This document shows positions 29,970-40,717 of a stretch of DNA of 64,000 bases, in pieces. Numbering within the stretch: position 1 is the stretch's first letter; every line of letters starts with the position of its first letter. Both the position numbers and the translations under genes were made by a program. The DNA comes from Corallochytrium limacisporum (lineage: Eukaryota > Opisthokonta), in contig PDIP01000008.1 in the NCBI GenBank assembly GCA_002811645.1, forward strand, positions 110,097 to 174,096, in the 5' to 3' direction. The notes below the pieces were generated by a model. It searched no databases, was not told the DNA's origin, and saw only the letters and a program-made list of their open reading frames with translations.

Positions 29970-31674
29970 ATTGGCTGTTGTCAGTCCCGACGACGACGAT
30001 GCACACTCGTCACACGCTGGATATCCTCAGGGCGTCACCGTGTGATGGTGATATGAGAGACATCACAGGTGACATTTACTGCGTCCTTTTTCTAGCTTCC
30101 AATATGAAATGAAATCTCTACTTTTTGGTGACACGCAATGTCCAAGTTCGATGTTCTGTTGAGATTGGGTGAGATGACCGCTAGCTGATGAGAACGGAAA
30201 AGCCAGCAGCGCAGTCCAGGGCCAGAGGCATAACAACGGAGATGCAACCCCCGGTCACCGGCCCTCGATACTTTCACTACCGCTCCCTACCCGACTCCTC
30301 GCTTTCAAGGCATTCTCAACCGGGCACAGCAACCTCCTGAAAGCTAAATATGAATCAAAACAATCAAATCAAGAAAATGTGTATAAATGTACTTAATATA
30401 TCGCATCACCCCTTGATTCATATATATTTGATTGGATTAAAATTATCATATAATGTTCGCAACATTTTGGGACATGATTATTCGGATTATAATGAGAGCC
30501 ATTTCGTTAGTTGCCCTATTTTCCAACCGACCGATGGGCCAGCAGCAGCACCCTTGCCTTCCCCAAACTCCCCCTCTCCCCCAAGAAATTAGATGCCACA
30601 GCTCCGCACCTTCCTGAAGCCAAAATGGGAATAATCTATACTGAATATATGGGATATTGAGACCCCCGCGCACGGCAAAAGCAGACCCGGCCACACGTGA
30701 TTTTCTGTCACCGTCGTCACCCATCCCAACGGTTTGATGGTAGTGTCCCGCCAATGGCGGGTTTCCTCAGGAGCAGGTACCACGCACTCAACTCCATACA
30801 TTTACATTAGAAATAGGCGATTGGGCCGAGAGAGAGACCAGGCGCACCTGTCACACACTTGGCCATCCCCTTTCCGCCGGATCTGTCGAGAAAAAAAAAA
30901 AGGTGATGCAGAATGTGTAGTGGTACGAGAATTCAGGTAATATGTACGTGACCCTGTGGTACGATAAACTTTCCCAACATTGGCTATCCAACACCACAGC
31001 ATAGGGCACACTCCGAAATTCTCCTTTTTCTTACCGGGCCGTAGGGGTGTGTGTGTGGATCCCCTTTCGAAACTGTTCAAATGCCCTGGATTCTGTTCCA
31101 TATATTTGGTATGGGAATTTACATATTTCACGGCAACGTCAGATTGGTGGTCCCACTGCCTTGTGCCGACGCGGCAGTTGACTCGTTCTGGAAATGGGGG
31201 AGGGGTCGTGGGGCAAAAAAAAAAAATGGAGAAGAATGCAAGAGAGAAACTGCCTCCACTCTATCGCTTATTGGGAAGAAAAAGTGGGTTCCGATTAGTG
31301 AGAAAATGGGAGTTTTTTCCTCGTTACCCCGTCTCCTTGCATTGTCGACCCACGAAATGCGTTGGTCCAAGTACTATGCCGTGACACATGAGTTGTGGTG
31401 ACCACCTCCAATCACAGTTCCGAAATAGCAAAATTGCTCAAGAGAGTGCGCCTGTGATCGCTGGTGTCGCATACAGGTCAGTTGGAACTTTACGAGTGGA
31501 ATTTTGCACGGGACTATCACAATATTGTGTTAGTAGAGGTGATATGGTTAATGTCTCTTCGCGCAACATTCCTTCAGGGCAAGGTTAACAAGGTACTAGA
31601 AGTGCAGAATTCGTAAGATCAGCACGCATTTTCCCCTTCAGTATTCACGGAATCATCATTTATACAGAATCACG
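29970..31674. other. divergent intergenic region
   Basis: No independent gene seen. The right part (31458-31612) is open in one frame and could join the J-protein through a candidate 55-nt intron at 31613-31667 (donor GTAAGA, acceptor TATACAG), adding MSLRATF... from ATG 31551 in frame. The left part is mixed sequence with an AT-rich stretch (30345-30500). Confidence 0.5.
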
Positions 31675-32430
31675 ATGGCTGTCAGAGAGAACGCTGCCGA
31701 GGTCCAGCGCGTTCTGGATGCGAAAGACTACTATGCGGTATTAGGCATTGAAAAAGGAGAGACAAATGAGAGTCTGATTCGCCGAAAATACATTCAGATC
31801 AGCCGGGCAATCCATCCGGACAAGAACGGAAATGATCCCGAGACTACACAAGCTTTCCAGAAGCTCAGCAATGCCTACTGCACTCTAAAGGATCCTTCCT
31901 CTCGTCGCATATATGATTTGGGTGGCGCAGGCGCCAACGTCAATGCTGAAGAGGCTCTATCTGAACTCATGGAACAACTATACAAGGAATTTGTGGCGGG
32001 TCATTTTGAGGAAATCCTTCGGGTAATTGACCAGGTGAACGCACAGAGCCCTGAAACTCAACTTGACAGAGAAAGTGTACGGGAACTTCTTGAAAGGAGT
32101 CACGAGGTCTTCCATTCCGTTGACAGCGCATACAAGTTTGTGAAGCCGGATCTGCTCGAGTTTAGCGCTGCCTACCAACAGATGGGACAGTTGAGTTATC
32201 TGAACGTTTTGGGCCGGGCGGCTTTCATTTTTGAGCTGTGGATTATCATTCTGGGCGTACCCTTGAAGACTGAGAAATTGCACTGGATACTTGAGAACAC
32301 TATCAACCTCATTATCTTTCAACTGGAGCTTGCTCGCGATACCTGTCGAGGTGCCAACAACATGTTCTCCGCTGCTGCGTCTGGTCTCTTTGGATCATGG
32401 GAAAGCGAAGCCGAGGTCACCAACTACTAA
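31675..32430 (+). CDS. J-domain (DnaJ) co-chaperone with hydrophobic C-terminal region
   Basis: 251 residues. The J domain (about 17-85) has the DYYAVLGI start, a basic helix II (RRKYIQISR) and HPD at 47-49, so it should stimulate an Hsp70 ATPase. There is no Gly/Phe-rich or zinc-finger region, making it a class C J-protein. The rest is helical, with two hydrophobic stretches (about 173-197 and 202-220) that could be membrane-associated hairpins or a buried core. I do not recognise the C-terminal domain. ATG 31675 is a good start, but a spliced upstream exon could extend the N-terminus by about 24 residues (see 29970-31674). Confidence 0.88.
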   Translation: MAVRENAAEVQRVLDAKDYYAVLGIEKGETNESLIRRKYIQISRAIHPDKNGNDPETTQAFQKLSNAYCTLKDPSSRRIYDLGGAGANVNAEEALSELMEQLYKEFVAGHFEEILRVIDQVNAQSPETQLDRESVRELLERSHEVFHSVDSAYKFVKPDLLEFSAAYQQMGQLSYLNVLGRAAFIFELWIIILGVPLKTEKLHWILENTINLIIFQLELARDTCRGANNMFSAAASGLFGSWESEAEVTNY

Positions 32431-33044
32431 GAAAGCTTTCATGACATTGCTATCGTAGAATTAGCCACCATCAACTTGCACTACGGGACTCAACACTGAT
32501 GGGTTACCCCGACATAATGTACATCATGGCAATTGCCAACACATTCGTATGAATCCAACATATCGCATAATATCGGCTAGAAACAATGCATCCATTGTCG
32601 GTCAATATGAACATCACATCAATATACTAGCATCATACCCGTTACCATCATCGTGAGATTGCCTGAACTCTCCTTTCCATTGCCTCTAAATTTCACTCAA
32701 CCTCTCTCTCCCGCTTCCTTAATTGAGCCACTTGGAAGGGCAGGTCTCAAGGCGTATGAAACAGCTGGCGCCAAAGATTCGGGCCCGTGCGGCGGTAGAG
32801 GCGCATTTTTTGCGACGGTGCGCATGCGAGACGATGTGACTCACTTTCTTTCCGGTTTCTTCGCTTGATTTGACTACAAACAAGCTATTTGAATTGTTAT
32901 GTTCTGTATTTAATTGAAAATGGGTCGTATAAGACCATTGTTTGGTACCACTTACGGAATAGCAACAGTTTGCAGGGGGCCAATCATGTATGTGTTTCGA
33001 CAGACAACAAGACAATTAGTACGAAGAAACGCAGACAACCAACC
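32431..33044. other. tandem intergenic spacer, nothing supported
   Basis: The frame of the next gene is open back to about 32874 but only from non-ATG codons, and its translation there is not convincing. Other frames are short. No repeats or RNA genes noticed. Confidence 0.55.
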
Positions 33045-35417
33045 ATGTTGAGAAAAGGGACACAAGGCCCATCACCCAGGAGGCCGATGGGTCAGTCTGA
33101 TCCCAATGTTGATAAAGTAATCAGCAACTACTTTTCAGGACAGCGCCGAAGCTCGCGACAGTTTCATTTAGGTATGGGAATACTGTGGCTTTCAGCTGCA
33201 ATAGTGGTTGCCATGTACGCACACGGGGCGCAGCCAGATACTTTGAGTAGCTTAGCAGCTTTTATTTTGGAGACTTTGGGGCTTAACGTCGCCTTTTTTA
33301 GGTCCCTCGGCATCACACAACTGCTCCTGAAGCAGATCACCTTCCTAACCAACCTGTACTCCCTTGCTCTCTACTGCGCATCTGCGTTCTCGGTCTTCAC
33401 AGCAGGAGCCCATCTTTGGCTCAGCGGATCCCAGGGCGTAAAATCTGCTCCTCTGCCCCTTAGTGACCAACAAAGAGCCCTGCTGGGACTGGGTGCCAGT
33501 CAGTCTACACAGCCGCACGCAGATGTGCAAAGTCCGAAAGGGGTGTTTGCAAGGGAAAAGAGTTCTGGGGGACGTTCGCCAACAGGACAGGCCTATCGTC
33601 ATGCGGAAATGGATCACCACTGGCGTGACGGTGGTGTACATCTACCTCCGCGCTATGTCAGCCACCCGCGCTCGGCTATCAAACCCATTGTTGTGGGCGA
33701 TCGATTGCTTGAGGGTCATGATGCGAATCAGAATGCGGTGGGTGATGGAGGGAATCAACAGGTCACCACCGCTACCGGGCCCACTGCCGTCAACCCAAAT
33801 GTCGTGATTGGACAGCCCTTGAATCCGTTTGGCTCAGCATCACCAACCTACCAGGATCAGCAGATCTATAGCCCCGTGAGCCCATACACCTCTCCTCTAC
33901 GCCAACAGATGAACCAAACTGGTGGTTATCAGCAGTGGGTGAATCCAAGTGCACAATATCAGAGTCCATTTCAACAGGGCCAGTTTCAGGTCTACCCATC
34001 ACCAGGCTCTCCAGGTAGCACACAAGGGAATCTACAAGGTATGACTGGTATGGATGGCAACCGTCCTTTCCTGCCAGCATACAGTCAGATGAAGACGCAA
34101 GCATATGGATTTGATCTCCAGAGTCCCACGTCTCCCACGTTGGACAAGGGCGACCTTGCGGTGTCTGCAAAGGATATGGCTGCTGACGTAACGCTGCGAG
34201 ACCTCGGAGTCAGCGCCCGTACCCTTGAGGAATGGTGTAACCGCTTGCGAATCTGGCTGAGTGCGAGAATCTTCCGACCCTTGGCGGCAAGCTTTGAACT
34301 ACTGCAGCACCGCGATGAATTGAGAAAGGCTGTACAAGAGGGCAAAATGGATGTTCAGTCGGCCACCAACTACTTAGCATCCATAAGGCACCAGCTGGCG
34401 CGCAGCTACGGCTTGTTCCAAGAAGTGCAGCTAAACGAAATTCCAGAGACTGACATATTCATTGAGGACGAAGCCCGTCTGCAGCTCTACCTGGATGTCA
34501 GTCATGGCCGTGCCACTGCCATAGAGATTGCAAGGAGAATCATCGAGCTTGCCCGCGGAGATCGTCTGGCTGCGTACCGTTGGGACCACACTGTTGGCGA
34601 AGACTCGTCGCTGACCTCCCCAAGCTATCGCTCCGATTTCCGCCCTGGAAATGGATTGCGGCTTGGTCTTGGCAAGGGTGTGCCCGAAACAACGGCGGAT
34701 GCCAATGCCGCTCAGAGCCGCAAGGGTCCCAGTGATGCTGATTTGGTCATTCATTTGTTTAGCACGTACATGGACATCAAATTGCCATCATCCGGTGGTC
34801 TGAGCTCTCCGAACCGGGGCAACCTTAGTTCTAGTAGTATGCGTCCATTCATGTCAACCTATGTCCTCGACCAAAGCCTTGGTGGCGACAATTTTGAATA
34901 CTCGGAGTACGGCATCGCTACCCTCGGCAATTCTCTACAGAGCGTTGCCCGCATTAGGCGAACTTCGAGTGGACAAAAGTCACGGCCGTACTTTGATATC
35001 TTGCCTCCAGCTTCCGAGACGCACACCGGAAAGAGCTCGAAAAAGCCGACTGGCAAAGAGAACGACAAATCACACAGCAATGCAAAGTCGCCAACTCTGA
35101 CGTCCAGTGCAGTGAAGTCACCGTCTACGGGAACGGTTACCGCAGCCACCGCGTCACAGGCCAAAGAAGTTAAGGTCTGGGCATGTCACGAAGGTCGCAA
35201 GAATGCCCTCGAAGTTATCTGCTTGTTCTTGTACTACTATAAGACGAAGAGAAGCGGTTTCATCCAGAATTTGAATATGACAGGTCCATACACGGGCCTC
35301 ATGGATGTCATTGATCCTTCTGCTTCAGTCCATGCCGGCACCCAACGTCTGATGTCCTCCACAATCATAGCGGGAGAACCCCGGAGTGCCACGAAGGGGC
35401 GACCATCGCATACATAG
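33045..35417 (+). CDS. TMEM209: TMEM209 / cytochrome b561 N-terminal-domain family membrane protein
   Basis: 790 residues from the first in-frame ATG; the longer frame from 32889 starts at TTG and was not used. Animal TMEM209 is an inner-nuclear-envelope protein reported to interact with Nup205. Two hydrophobic segments lie near the N-terminus (about 42-60 and 100-126). A long Gln/Pro/Gly/Ser-rich disordered stretch (about 140-360) follows. The conserved C-terminal domain begins near 370 (VTLRDLGVSARTLEEWCNRL). It includes YRWDHT, a DLVIHLFSTYMDIKLP segment, and a final NALEVICLFLYYYKTKRSGF block. A Ser/Thr-rich low-complexity insert interrupts the domain before that final block. Molecular activity is unknown. 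Confidence 0.85.
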   Translation: MLRKGTQGPSPRRPMGQSDPNVDKVISNYFSGQRRSSRQFHLGMGILWLSAAIVVAMYAHGAQPDTLSSLAAFILETLGLNVAFFRSLGITQLLLKQITFLTNLYSLALYCASAFSVFTAGAHLWLSGSQGVKSAPLPLSDQQRALLGLGASQSTQPHADVQSPKGVFAREKSSGGRSPTGQAYRHAEMDHHWRDGGVHLPPRYVSHPRSAIKPIVVGDRLLEGHDANQNAVGDGGNQQVTTATGPTAVNPNVVIGQPLNPFGSASPTYQDQQIYSPVSPYTSPLRQQMNQTGGYQQWVNPSAQYQSPFQQGQFQVYPSPGSPGSTQGNLQGMTGMDGNRPFLPAYSQMKTQAYGFDLQSPTSPTLDKGDLAVSAKDMAADVTLRDLGVSARTLEEWCNRLRIWLSARIFRPLAASFELLQHRDELRKAVQEGKMDVQSATNYLASIRHQLARSYGLFQEVQLNEIPETDIFIEDEARLQLYLDVSHGRATAIEIARRIIELARGDRLAAYRWDHTVGEDSSLTSPSYRSDFRPGNGLRLGLGKGVPETTADANAAQSRKGPSDADLVIHLFSTYMDIKLPSSGGLSSPNRGNLSSSSMRPFMSTYVLDQSLGGDNFEYSEYGIATLGNSLQSVARIRRTSSGQKSRPYFDILPPASETHTGKSSKKPTGKENDKSHSNAKSPTLTSSAVKSPSTGTVTAATASQAKEVKVWACHEGRKNALEVICLFLYYYKTKRSGFIQNLNMTGPYTGLMDVIDPSASVHAGTQRLMSSTIIAGEPRSATKGRPSHT

Positions 35418-36150
35418 GAAATTATTCATAACATATGTTTCCACTTTCAATAGATAGCGGTATGATAAAATCATCGATGGCCCCCCCCCATCCTCCAACT
35501 AGTACAGTGCCATGGCCAGACACTATAGGTAAAAAGGCCACCCATTTTTCGTTTCCGCGGCTGAGATCCAAGATCGTTTGGCGGGTTCGTGTCAAACATT
35601 GCATTCCCCTCTCTCCCCCCTTCCCCGCGAGCCGAAAGGAAGGGCGGGGGGTAGGAAAGGGGCTTGAGGGCGACGCCTGGCGTTCCGATGCGTAAGGACC
35701 GATCGAGGGGCTGAGTGGAGAGCGCTGGGCGTGAATGTGGGGGGTTGGTTGGTTTTGGGGCGAAGGTGGTGAGGGGGTTTCCCTATGAGGGCGGAATGGT
35801 ATGGACCCATCCTGAAACCCGCCATATATTTTCGTGAGTGCCATTCCTCCATGGCCGCACGCACACTGGGAGTGACGACTTGTGTTGGAATGGGTCATAT
35901 CTGAAGGTATTTGTAGAGATCAACGAATGCATCGTATCCACAGGGATATCAAGGACAGACAGGTCCCAAGGTAGAAGGCAGTGGTAATCGGTATTGTGTG
36001 GTGTGGTGATCTTGCGCCTGGAAAAAGTTTACCACGGAAGAGGATCTTATTCGGTACGACAGGAAGGGGGTTCACAAATATGCCATGAATTTGTATGAAG
36101 GCCTCGTATAGACCGGATGACATATCGGATAGAGTAGCTGCAAACAGACT
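35418..36150. other. tandem intergenic spacer
   Basis: Spacer with C-runs (35481-35489) and G-rich stretches (35641-35660, 35738-35762). No supported gene. It is the 5' flank of the acyltransferase gene. Confidence 0.55.
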
Positions 36151-36156
36151 ATGTAG
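36151..36156 (+). promoter_or_regulatory. start-stop minimal uORF (ATGTAG)
   Basis: ATG immediately followed by TAG, directly abutting the ATG of the acyltransferase at 36157. If included in the mRNA, scanning ribosomes meet a start-stop element before the main start, a known way to pause initiation and lower translation. The transcript start is unknown, so its presence in the mRNA is an assumption. Confidence 0.45.
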
Positions 36157-37497
36157 ATGACGGAGCAAGGAACTACGACAAGCGGGAGCGTTGGCTCCCT
36201 CAGACAACGCCAACCGCAACAGCACGAACAGAAGCATTGCGAAATCGCTTGCGAGAGTCCTCGTGGCAGTCTATTCGACAGTCCACGGGGTAGTAAGCTG
36301 AGCACTCCTCGGGGTAGTAGGGGGTCGCAGGACATCATGGCAAAACTTCCCAAGACGTTGGCTGGGAAGTCTGCCGGTCCGACGCATGCTGTCGAGGAGA
36401 CCAGCACTGACGGCCCTGGTGTTCTGTTTGAGCCATTTGTGCGTCACGAGCCAGATTGGGACGTATGGGAATATTTTCGCACATTTATTTGCATGTTCAC
36501 GCTCTTGCCCATCCGGATTCTGGGGATCGCGTTTTGTCTCACCCTCGCATCGCTTCTCGCAGCAATTGCTGCGATTGGAATAGACATTAAGAAGTACGAA
36601 GACAAGCCCCTGCCGATGTGGCGCAAGGGCATCTTTACTTTCATCAATCGAATCCTAGCAAGAGCGTGTCTGTTCTTCTTTGGATGCCAATGGATCGAGC
36701 ATCATACAGTAGACACCCTGAATGTCGATGGACGGATTATTGCTCGTGCGGCGTCTTCACCAAAACAGCGGCCGCCTTTAATTATTAGCAACCACCTGAG
36801 CTACCTCGACATCTTAGTTTTCATGGTGGTCTACAACTGCAGTTTTGTTGCTCAGGACAGTGTCGGAGACCTGAGAATTGTGGGAAAAGTCGCACGTGGA
36901 ATCAAATGCCTCTTCGTTGGGGGACCGAATCAATCAGGTCAGTCCGTCACTCAACGCATCAACGAACGTGCCCAGGCGATTACTGCGGAACCAACCGTGA
37001 TGCCGCGCCTGCTTGTGTTCCCGGAGGGCACCACGGAGAATGGTAGGGCCTGGATTCGGTTCCGCAGCGGAGCATTTGTCGGCGGACATGCCGTCCAGCC
37101 TGTCGTTCTTCAATTTCCGTATGGTCGCTTTAGTCCAAGTTGGGAAAGCGTGAGGACACCGTATCACTGGTTTCGCATGCTGACACAGTTCCACAACCGG
37201 GTCAAGATCATCGAGATGCCCCCGTACGTACCGAACGAAGAAGAATTGGACAACGCTAAGCTCTACGCAGACGGTGTGTGTAAAGCTATGTGTCAGATTG
37301 GCAGGGTGAAGGCAGTCAACGCGACGCGGGATACGAAGCTTAAGGCCTACCATCCATTCCTCCTCGGACAGCTGACCTACGATGAAGCACAGGCCATTGC
37401 TATCGACAATAGCAAGATGAACTTCGAGCGATGGCCTCCATCTCAGAATCCATTCGTATTCTGTTCCGGAGAGGACACACGACACAGCAATACATGA
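36157..37497 (+). CDS. lysophospholipid acyltransferase (LPCAT/LPEAT type)
   Basis: 446 residues. A PlsC-family acyltransferase transferring acyl groups from acyl-CoA to a lysophospholipid at the ER. The N-terminus has three [ST]PRGS repeats (34-54). One or two membrane segments cover about 108-143. Motif I is NHLSYLD with His213 and Asp218; motif III is FPEGTTENG at 288-296; motif IV is in VQPVVLQF (313-320). The SFVAQDSV segment and SGAFVGG fit the LPCAT1/LPEAT1 branch. There are no EF-hands, unlike LPCAT1/2 of animals. The C-terminus lacks an obvious KKxx-type retrieval signal. A start-stop uORF abuts the start codon. It converges on OGDH with 118 nt between stop codons. Confidence 0.9.
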   Translation: MTEQGTTTSGSVGSLRQRQPQQHEQKHCEIACESPRGSLFDSPRGSKLSTPRGSRGSQDIMAKLPKTLAGKSAGPTHAVEETSTDGPGVLFEPFVRHEPDWDVWEYFRTFICMFTLLPIRILGIAFCLTLASLLAAIAAIGIDIKKYEDKPLPMWRKGIFTFINRILARACLFFFGCQWIEHHTVDTLNVDGRIIARAASSPKQRPPLIISNHLSYLDILVFMVVYNCSFVAQDSVGDLRIVGKVARGIKCLFVGGPNQSGQSVTQRINERAQAITAEPTVMPRLLVFPEGTTENGRAWIRFRSGAFVGGHAVQPVVLQFPYGRFSPSWESVRTPYHWFRMLTQFHNRVKIIEMPPYVPNEEELDNAKLYADGVCKAMCQIGRVKAVNATRDTKLKAYHPFLLGQLTYDEAQAIAIDNSKMNFERWPPSQNPFVFCSGEDTRHSNT

Positions 37498-37615
37498 GAA
37501 TTGTTCGTTCCTGGTTTCTCGAGGCAGAGTTGTCGAAATTGACAGCTGGAAGAGTAACGAATGATCCAGTAATTCATTTTATATTTAAATCTTAAATTAG
37601 TTCCTTACTCTTGCG

Positions 37616-40600
37616 TTACTTCAGGTCAAGGGCCTGGGACAATAGAGCGCGCTCTTCGGCAACATGAGTTCGCTTGTTGCCAGTAGCGGTGGCGGCAGCA
37701 GGGGCACGGCCGGCGTACTTGACCTCAACACCGCCGTGGCTCTCACTTTCGCGCAGGGCAGTATTGAAGCGGGGACGCACGTAGGCCCAGGCACCCTGGT
37801 TCTTTGGCTCCTCCTGGCACCACCAGATCTCAGCGTTGGGATAGTCGTTGGCCTGCTTGGCGATGAGATCGAAGGGGAAGGGAGAGATCTGCTCTAGACG
37901 GGCAATGGCAATATCCTTGATTCCCTTTTCCTGGCGTTGCTTATAGAGATCGTAGTACACCTTACCGCTGCAGAAAATCAAACGCTTAACATCCGGGGAA
38001 GCGCCGACTTCCTCCTCGTGAATGACACGGCGGAAACGGGTGCCCTCGGTCATATCCGAAAGTTTGGACTTCGCCAGAGGGTGACGCAAAAGCGACTTTG
38101 GGGTGAAGACCACAAGAGGCTTGCGGAAATCACGGTGGACTTGGCGACGGAGGACGTGGTAGTAGTTAGCAGGGCTAGAACAGTTCACAATCTGCCAGTT
38201 GGAGTTCTGGATCTGTGCACGGGTGTTGTGGTGCATGTCGGGGATGACGTCGGGATCCTCGTCGCACTGCTGCAGGAAACGTTCCATGCGAGCGCTGGAG
38301 TGCTCTGGGCCCATACCTTCGTAGCCATGGGGTAGGAGCATGGTCAAACCGGACTGCCGCAGCCACTTGGCTTCACCACAGCTGATGAACTGATCAATGA
38401 TAATCTGGGCACCGTTAACGAAGTCACCAAACTGGGCCTCCCAGCAGACCAAGCTATTCGGGTTGGTCATGGAGTAACCAAGCTCGAAACCGAGCACAGC
38501 GTACTCGGACAGGGAAGAGTTGGAGACTGTGTACTGTGCCTGGTCGTCGCTAAGATCGGACAGAGCGCAATAGAGACTCTCGTTTTTCTGGTCGTGGAGA
38601 ACATGGTGGCGCTGGCTGAAAGTGCCACGTTCAACGTCCTGGCCGGACAGACGTACGTGGTTGCCCTCAAGCAACAGTGTGCCGAAAGCCAAAGCCTCAC
38701 AGGTAGCCCAGTCGAGACCCTCACCGGCCTCGATGGTCCTCTTGCGTGCCTCCAATATGCGGCGCAGACCGTTGTGAATACTAAAGTCCTGAGGGTAGCT
38801 AGAGAATTTCATTCCGACCTGGCGCAGGGTGTCTAAGGGCACACCAGTATTCCGAATACGAGCCAGCTGCTTCTTGGACTTGAAACCCTCCCACTTGGAC
38901 TCGAGCCACTCCGAGATCTTGATTTTCTGAGTCTTACTGCGGTCATAAGCCATACGGCACATCTCATTGTATCCCGTAATTTCCTTCTCCTGTTCCTCCT
39001 TTGTCATGACTCCCTCCTTCAGCAAGCGCTCCTTGTAAATATCCAGAGTGGGGGCGTGGCTGCGGATCTTCTTGTACATTAGAGGTTGCGTGAATGCGGG
39101 CTGGTCAATCTCGTTGTGTCCATGGCGACGGTAACAGACCAAATCAATGACCACATCCTTTCCGAACTGCTGCCGATAGTCAACAGCCAGTTCACTGATG
39201 TACGTAACAGCCTCCGGGTCATCAGCATTGACGTGGAAAATGGGGGCGCCCACAGCCTTTGCAACGTCCGTGCAGTACGGTGAGGACCGAGAAAAGCGAG
39301 GATCGGTGGTGAAACCAATCTGGTTATTCACAACCATGTGGATGGTACCGCCGGTCGCGTAGTGGGGCAGATCAGCCAGGCCGAGAGTCTCATAGACGAC
39401 GCCCTGACCGGAGAAGGCAGCATCACCGTGCAACAGCACGCTCATGCACCGCTTGCGCTCAAAATCCTTCTTGTAGAACTGTTCAGCACGTGTCTTACCC
39501 TCCACAACCGGATTCACCGCTTCCAAATGAGATGGATTGGCGACCAGGGACAAATGCAACTGGTTTCCATCCTTGGTGGTGATATCCGTGGACATGCCCA
39601 AATGGTACTTAACATCACCGGATCCTTCCTCATCGGGCTCCATATCGGACTTGAACTCGGCAAACAGTAGTTCAAGAGGCTTGCGTAACACGTTATTCAG
39701 CACGTTCAGGCGACCACGATGAGGCATACCGAATACAAGGTTGGTCATGCCAGCCTGTCCGCAACGGTCAACCAGGGCACGCATACCTGGGATAAGGGTC
39801 TCACAGCCCTCAAGACCAAAGCGCTTCTCAGCAGAGAACTTGTTCGCCAGGAAAGCCTCAAACCCGTGACCCTTAACCATGCGACGGAAAATCATGCGGC
39901 GGTCATCCACTGAGTACTTGTACGGCTCCGGGACCTCCAGCCGCTCCCGGATCCAGTTACACTGGTTCTTATCACCGATATGCATGTACTCAACACCAAT
40001 ATGTCCACAATATGTTTTGTTCAAGTTGTCAATAATTTCTCCGAGAGGGCGAGGGGTAGCATCACCGAGGAAACCTGAATTATCGGGAATGCCGAAAACA
40101 AACTCCTCCTTTAGGTCAGCTTCTGTCAGACCGTAGGTGCGGTAATCCAATTCCTTAGGGGTTTCCATGTGGAACTGGGCAGGATGCCCAATTCCAAGGG
40201 GATCAATATCAGCCTTCAGATGACCACGCACCTGATAGGCACGAATAAGCATGCTAACACCAATGTACTTCTTGATCTCGTCACTCGTCAGAGTTCCCGC
40301 GTGAGGCAGCCTCATGACATCACTCTCCGCAGTATCCCGAACGTGAGCAGAGGTCTGCAGTGCTGGAGGCGTTTGAACGGCACTGGCAGGAGCCAGACCG
40401 GCCTCAACGTTCCGGAAATACGAGGCCCAGCTAACGTGTACGCTCTTCGGGTCCTGCTTCCACGCGCGGTACATTTCCTCAACATAAGGACCCGAAGACC
40501 CGTCCAAGAAGCTCTCAGCTGAGTGAGGAGGCTTAGCGGCAACAGCTACCTCCTGTCCCGTCTTGCTAGAAGTTGTCACCGAAGCACGCTGAGCTGCAAT

Positions 40601-40717
40601 GCCAACAACCCGAGCAGCGATGAACTTGCTAGATCCCGCTGCTTGCGGTCCAAACATGGACTGCGCTGCATTAGCCAGGCGAATGCCTGACCGTAACGTT
40701 GACATGGAGAATACCAT
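37616..40717 (-). CDS. OGDH: 2-oxoglutarate dehydrogenase E1 component, mitochondrial
   Basis: 1033 residues. The thiamine-diphosphate E1 of the 2-oxoglutarate dehydrogenase complex in the TCA cycle. A basic, Ser/Ala-rich presequence (about 1-55) suits import into mitochondria. The N-terminal E1 motif (about 65-103, SFLDGSSGPYVEEMYRAW) is followed by MPHRGRLNVL (331-340), the ThDP motif HGDAAFSGQGVV (430-441), NNQIGFTTDPR (464-474) and HGYEGMGPEHSSARMERFLQ in the pyrimidine-binding domain. The C-terminal domain ends with the WCQEEPKNQGAW block. All hallmarks are intact and the length is normal. ATG 40717 was used; Met5 is an alternative. Confidence 0.98.
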   Translation of the reverse strand: MVFSMSTLRSGIRLANAAQSMFGPQAAGSSKFIAARVVGIAAQRASVTTSSKTGQEVAVAAKPPHSAESFLDGSSGPYVEEMYRAWKQDPKSVHVSWASYFRNVEAGLAPASAVQTPPALQTSAHVRDTAESDVMRLPHAGTLTSDEIKKYIGVSMLIRAYQVRGHLKADIDPLGIGHPAQFHMETPKELDYRTYGLTEADLKEEFVFGIPDNSGFLGDATPRPLGEIIDNLNKTYCGHIGVEYMHIGDKNQCNWIRERLEVPEPYKYSVDDRRMIFRRMVKGHGFEAFLANKFSAEKRFGLEGCETLIPGMRALVDRCGQAGMTNLVFGMPHRGRLNVLNNVLRKPLELLFAEFKSDMEPDEEGSGDVKYHLGMSTDITTKDGNQLHLSLVANPSHLEAVNPVVEGKTRAEQFYKKDFERKRCMSVLLHGDAAFSGQGVVYETLGLADLPHYATGGTIHMVVNNQIGFTTDPRFSRSSPYCTDVAKAVGAPIFHVNADDPEAVTYISELAVDYRQQFGKDVVIDLVCYRRHGHNEIDQPAFTQPLMYKKIRSHAPTLDIYKERLLKEGVMTKEEQEKEITGYNEMCRMAYDRSKTQKIKISEWLESKWEGFKSKKQLARIRNTGVPLDTLRQVGMKFSSYPQDFSIHNGLRRILEARKRTIEAGEGLDWATCEALAFGTLLLEGNHVRLSGQDVERGTFSQRHHVLHDQKNESLYCALSDLSDDQAQYTVSNSSLSEYAVLGFELGYSMTNPNSLVCWEAQFGDFVNGAQIIIDQFISCGEAKWLRQSGLTMLLPHGYEGMGPEHSSARMERFLQQCDEDPDVIPDMHHNTRAQIQNSNWQIVNCSSPANYYHVLRRQVHRDFRKPLVVFTPKSLLRHPLAKSKLSDMTEGTRFRRVIHEEEVGASPDVKRLIFCSGKVYYDLYKQRQEKGIKDIAIARLEQISPFPFDLIAKQANDYPNAEIWWCQEEPKNQGAWAYVRPRFNTALRESESHGGVEVKYAGRAPAAATATGNKRTHVAEERALLSQALDLK

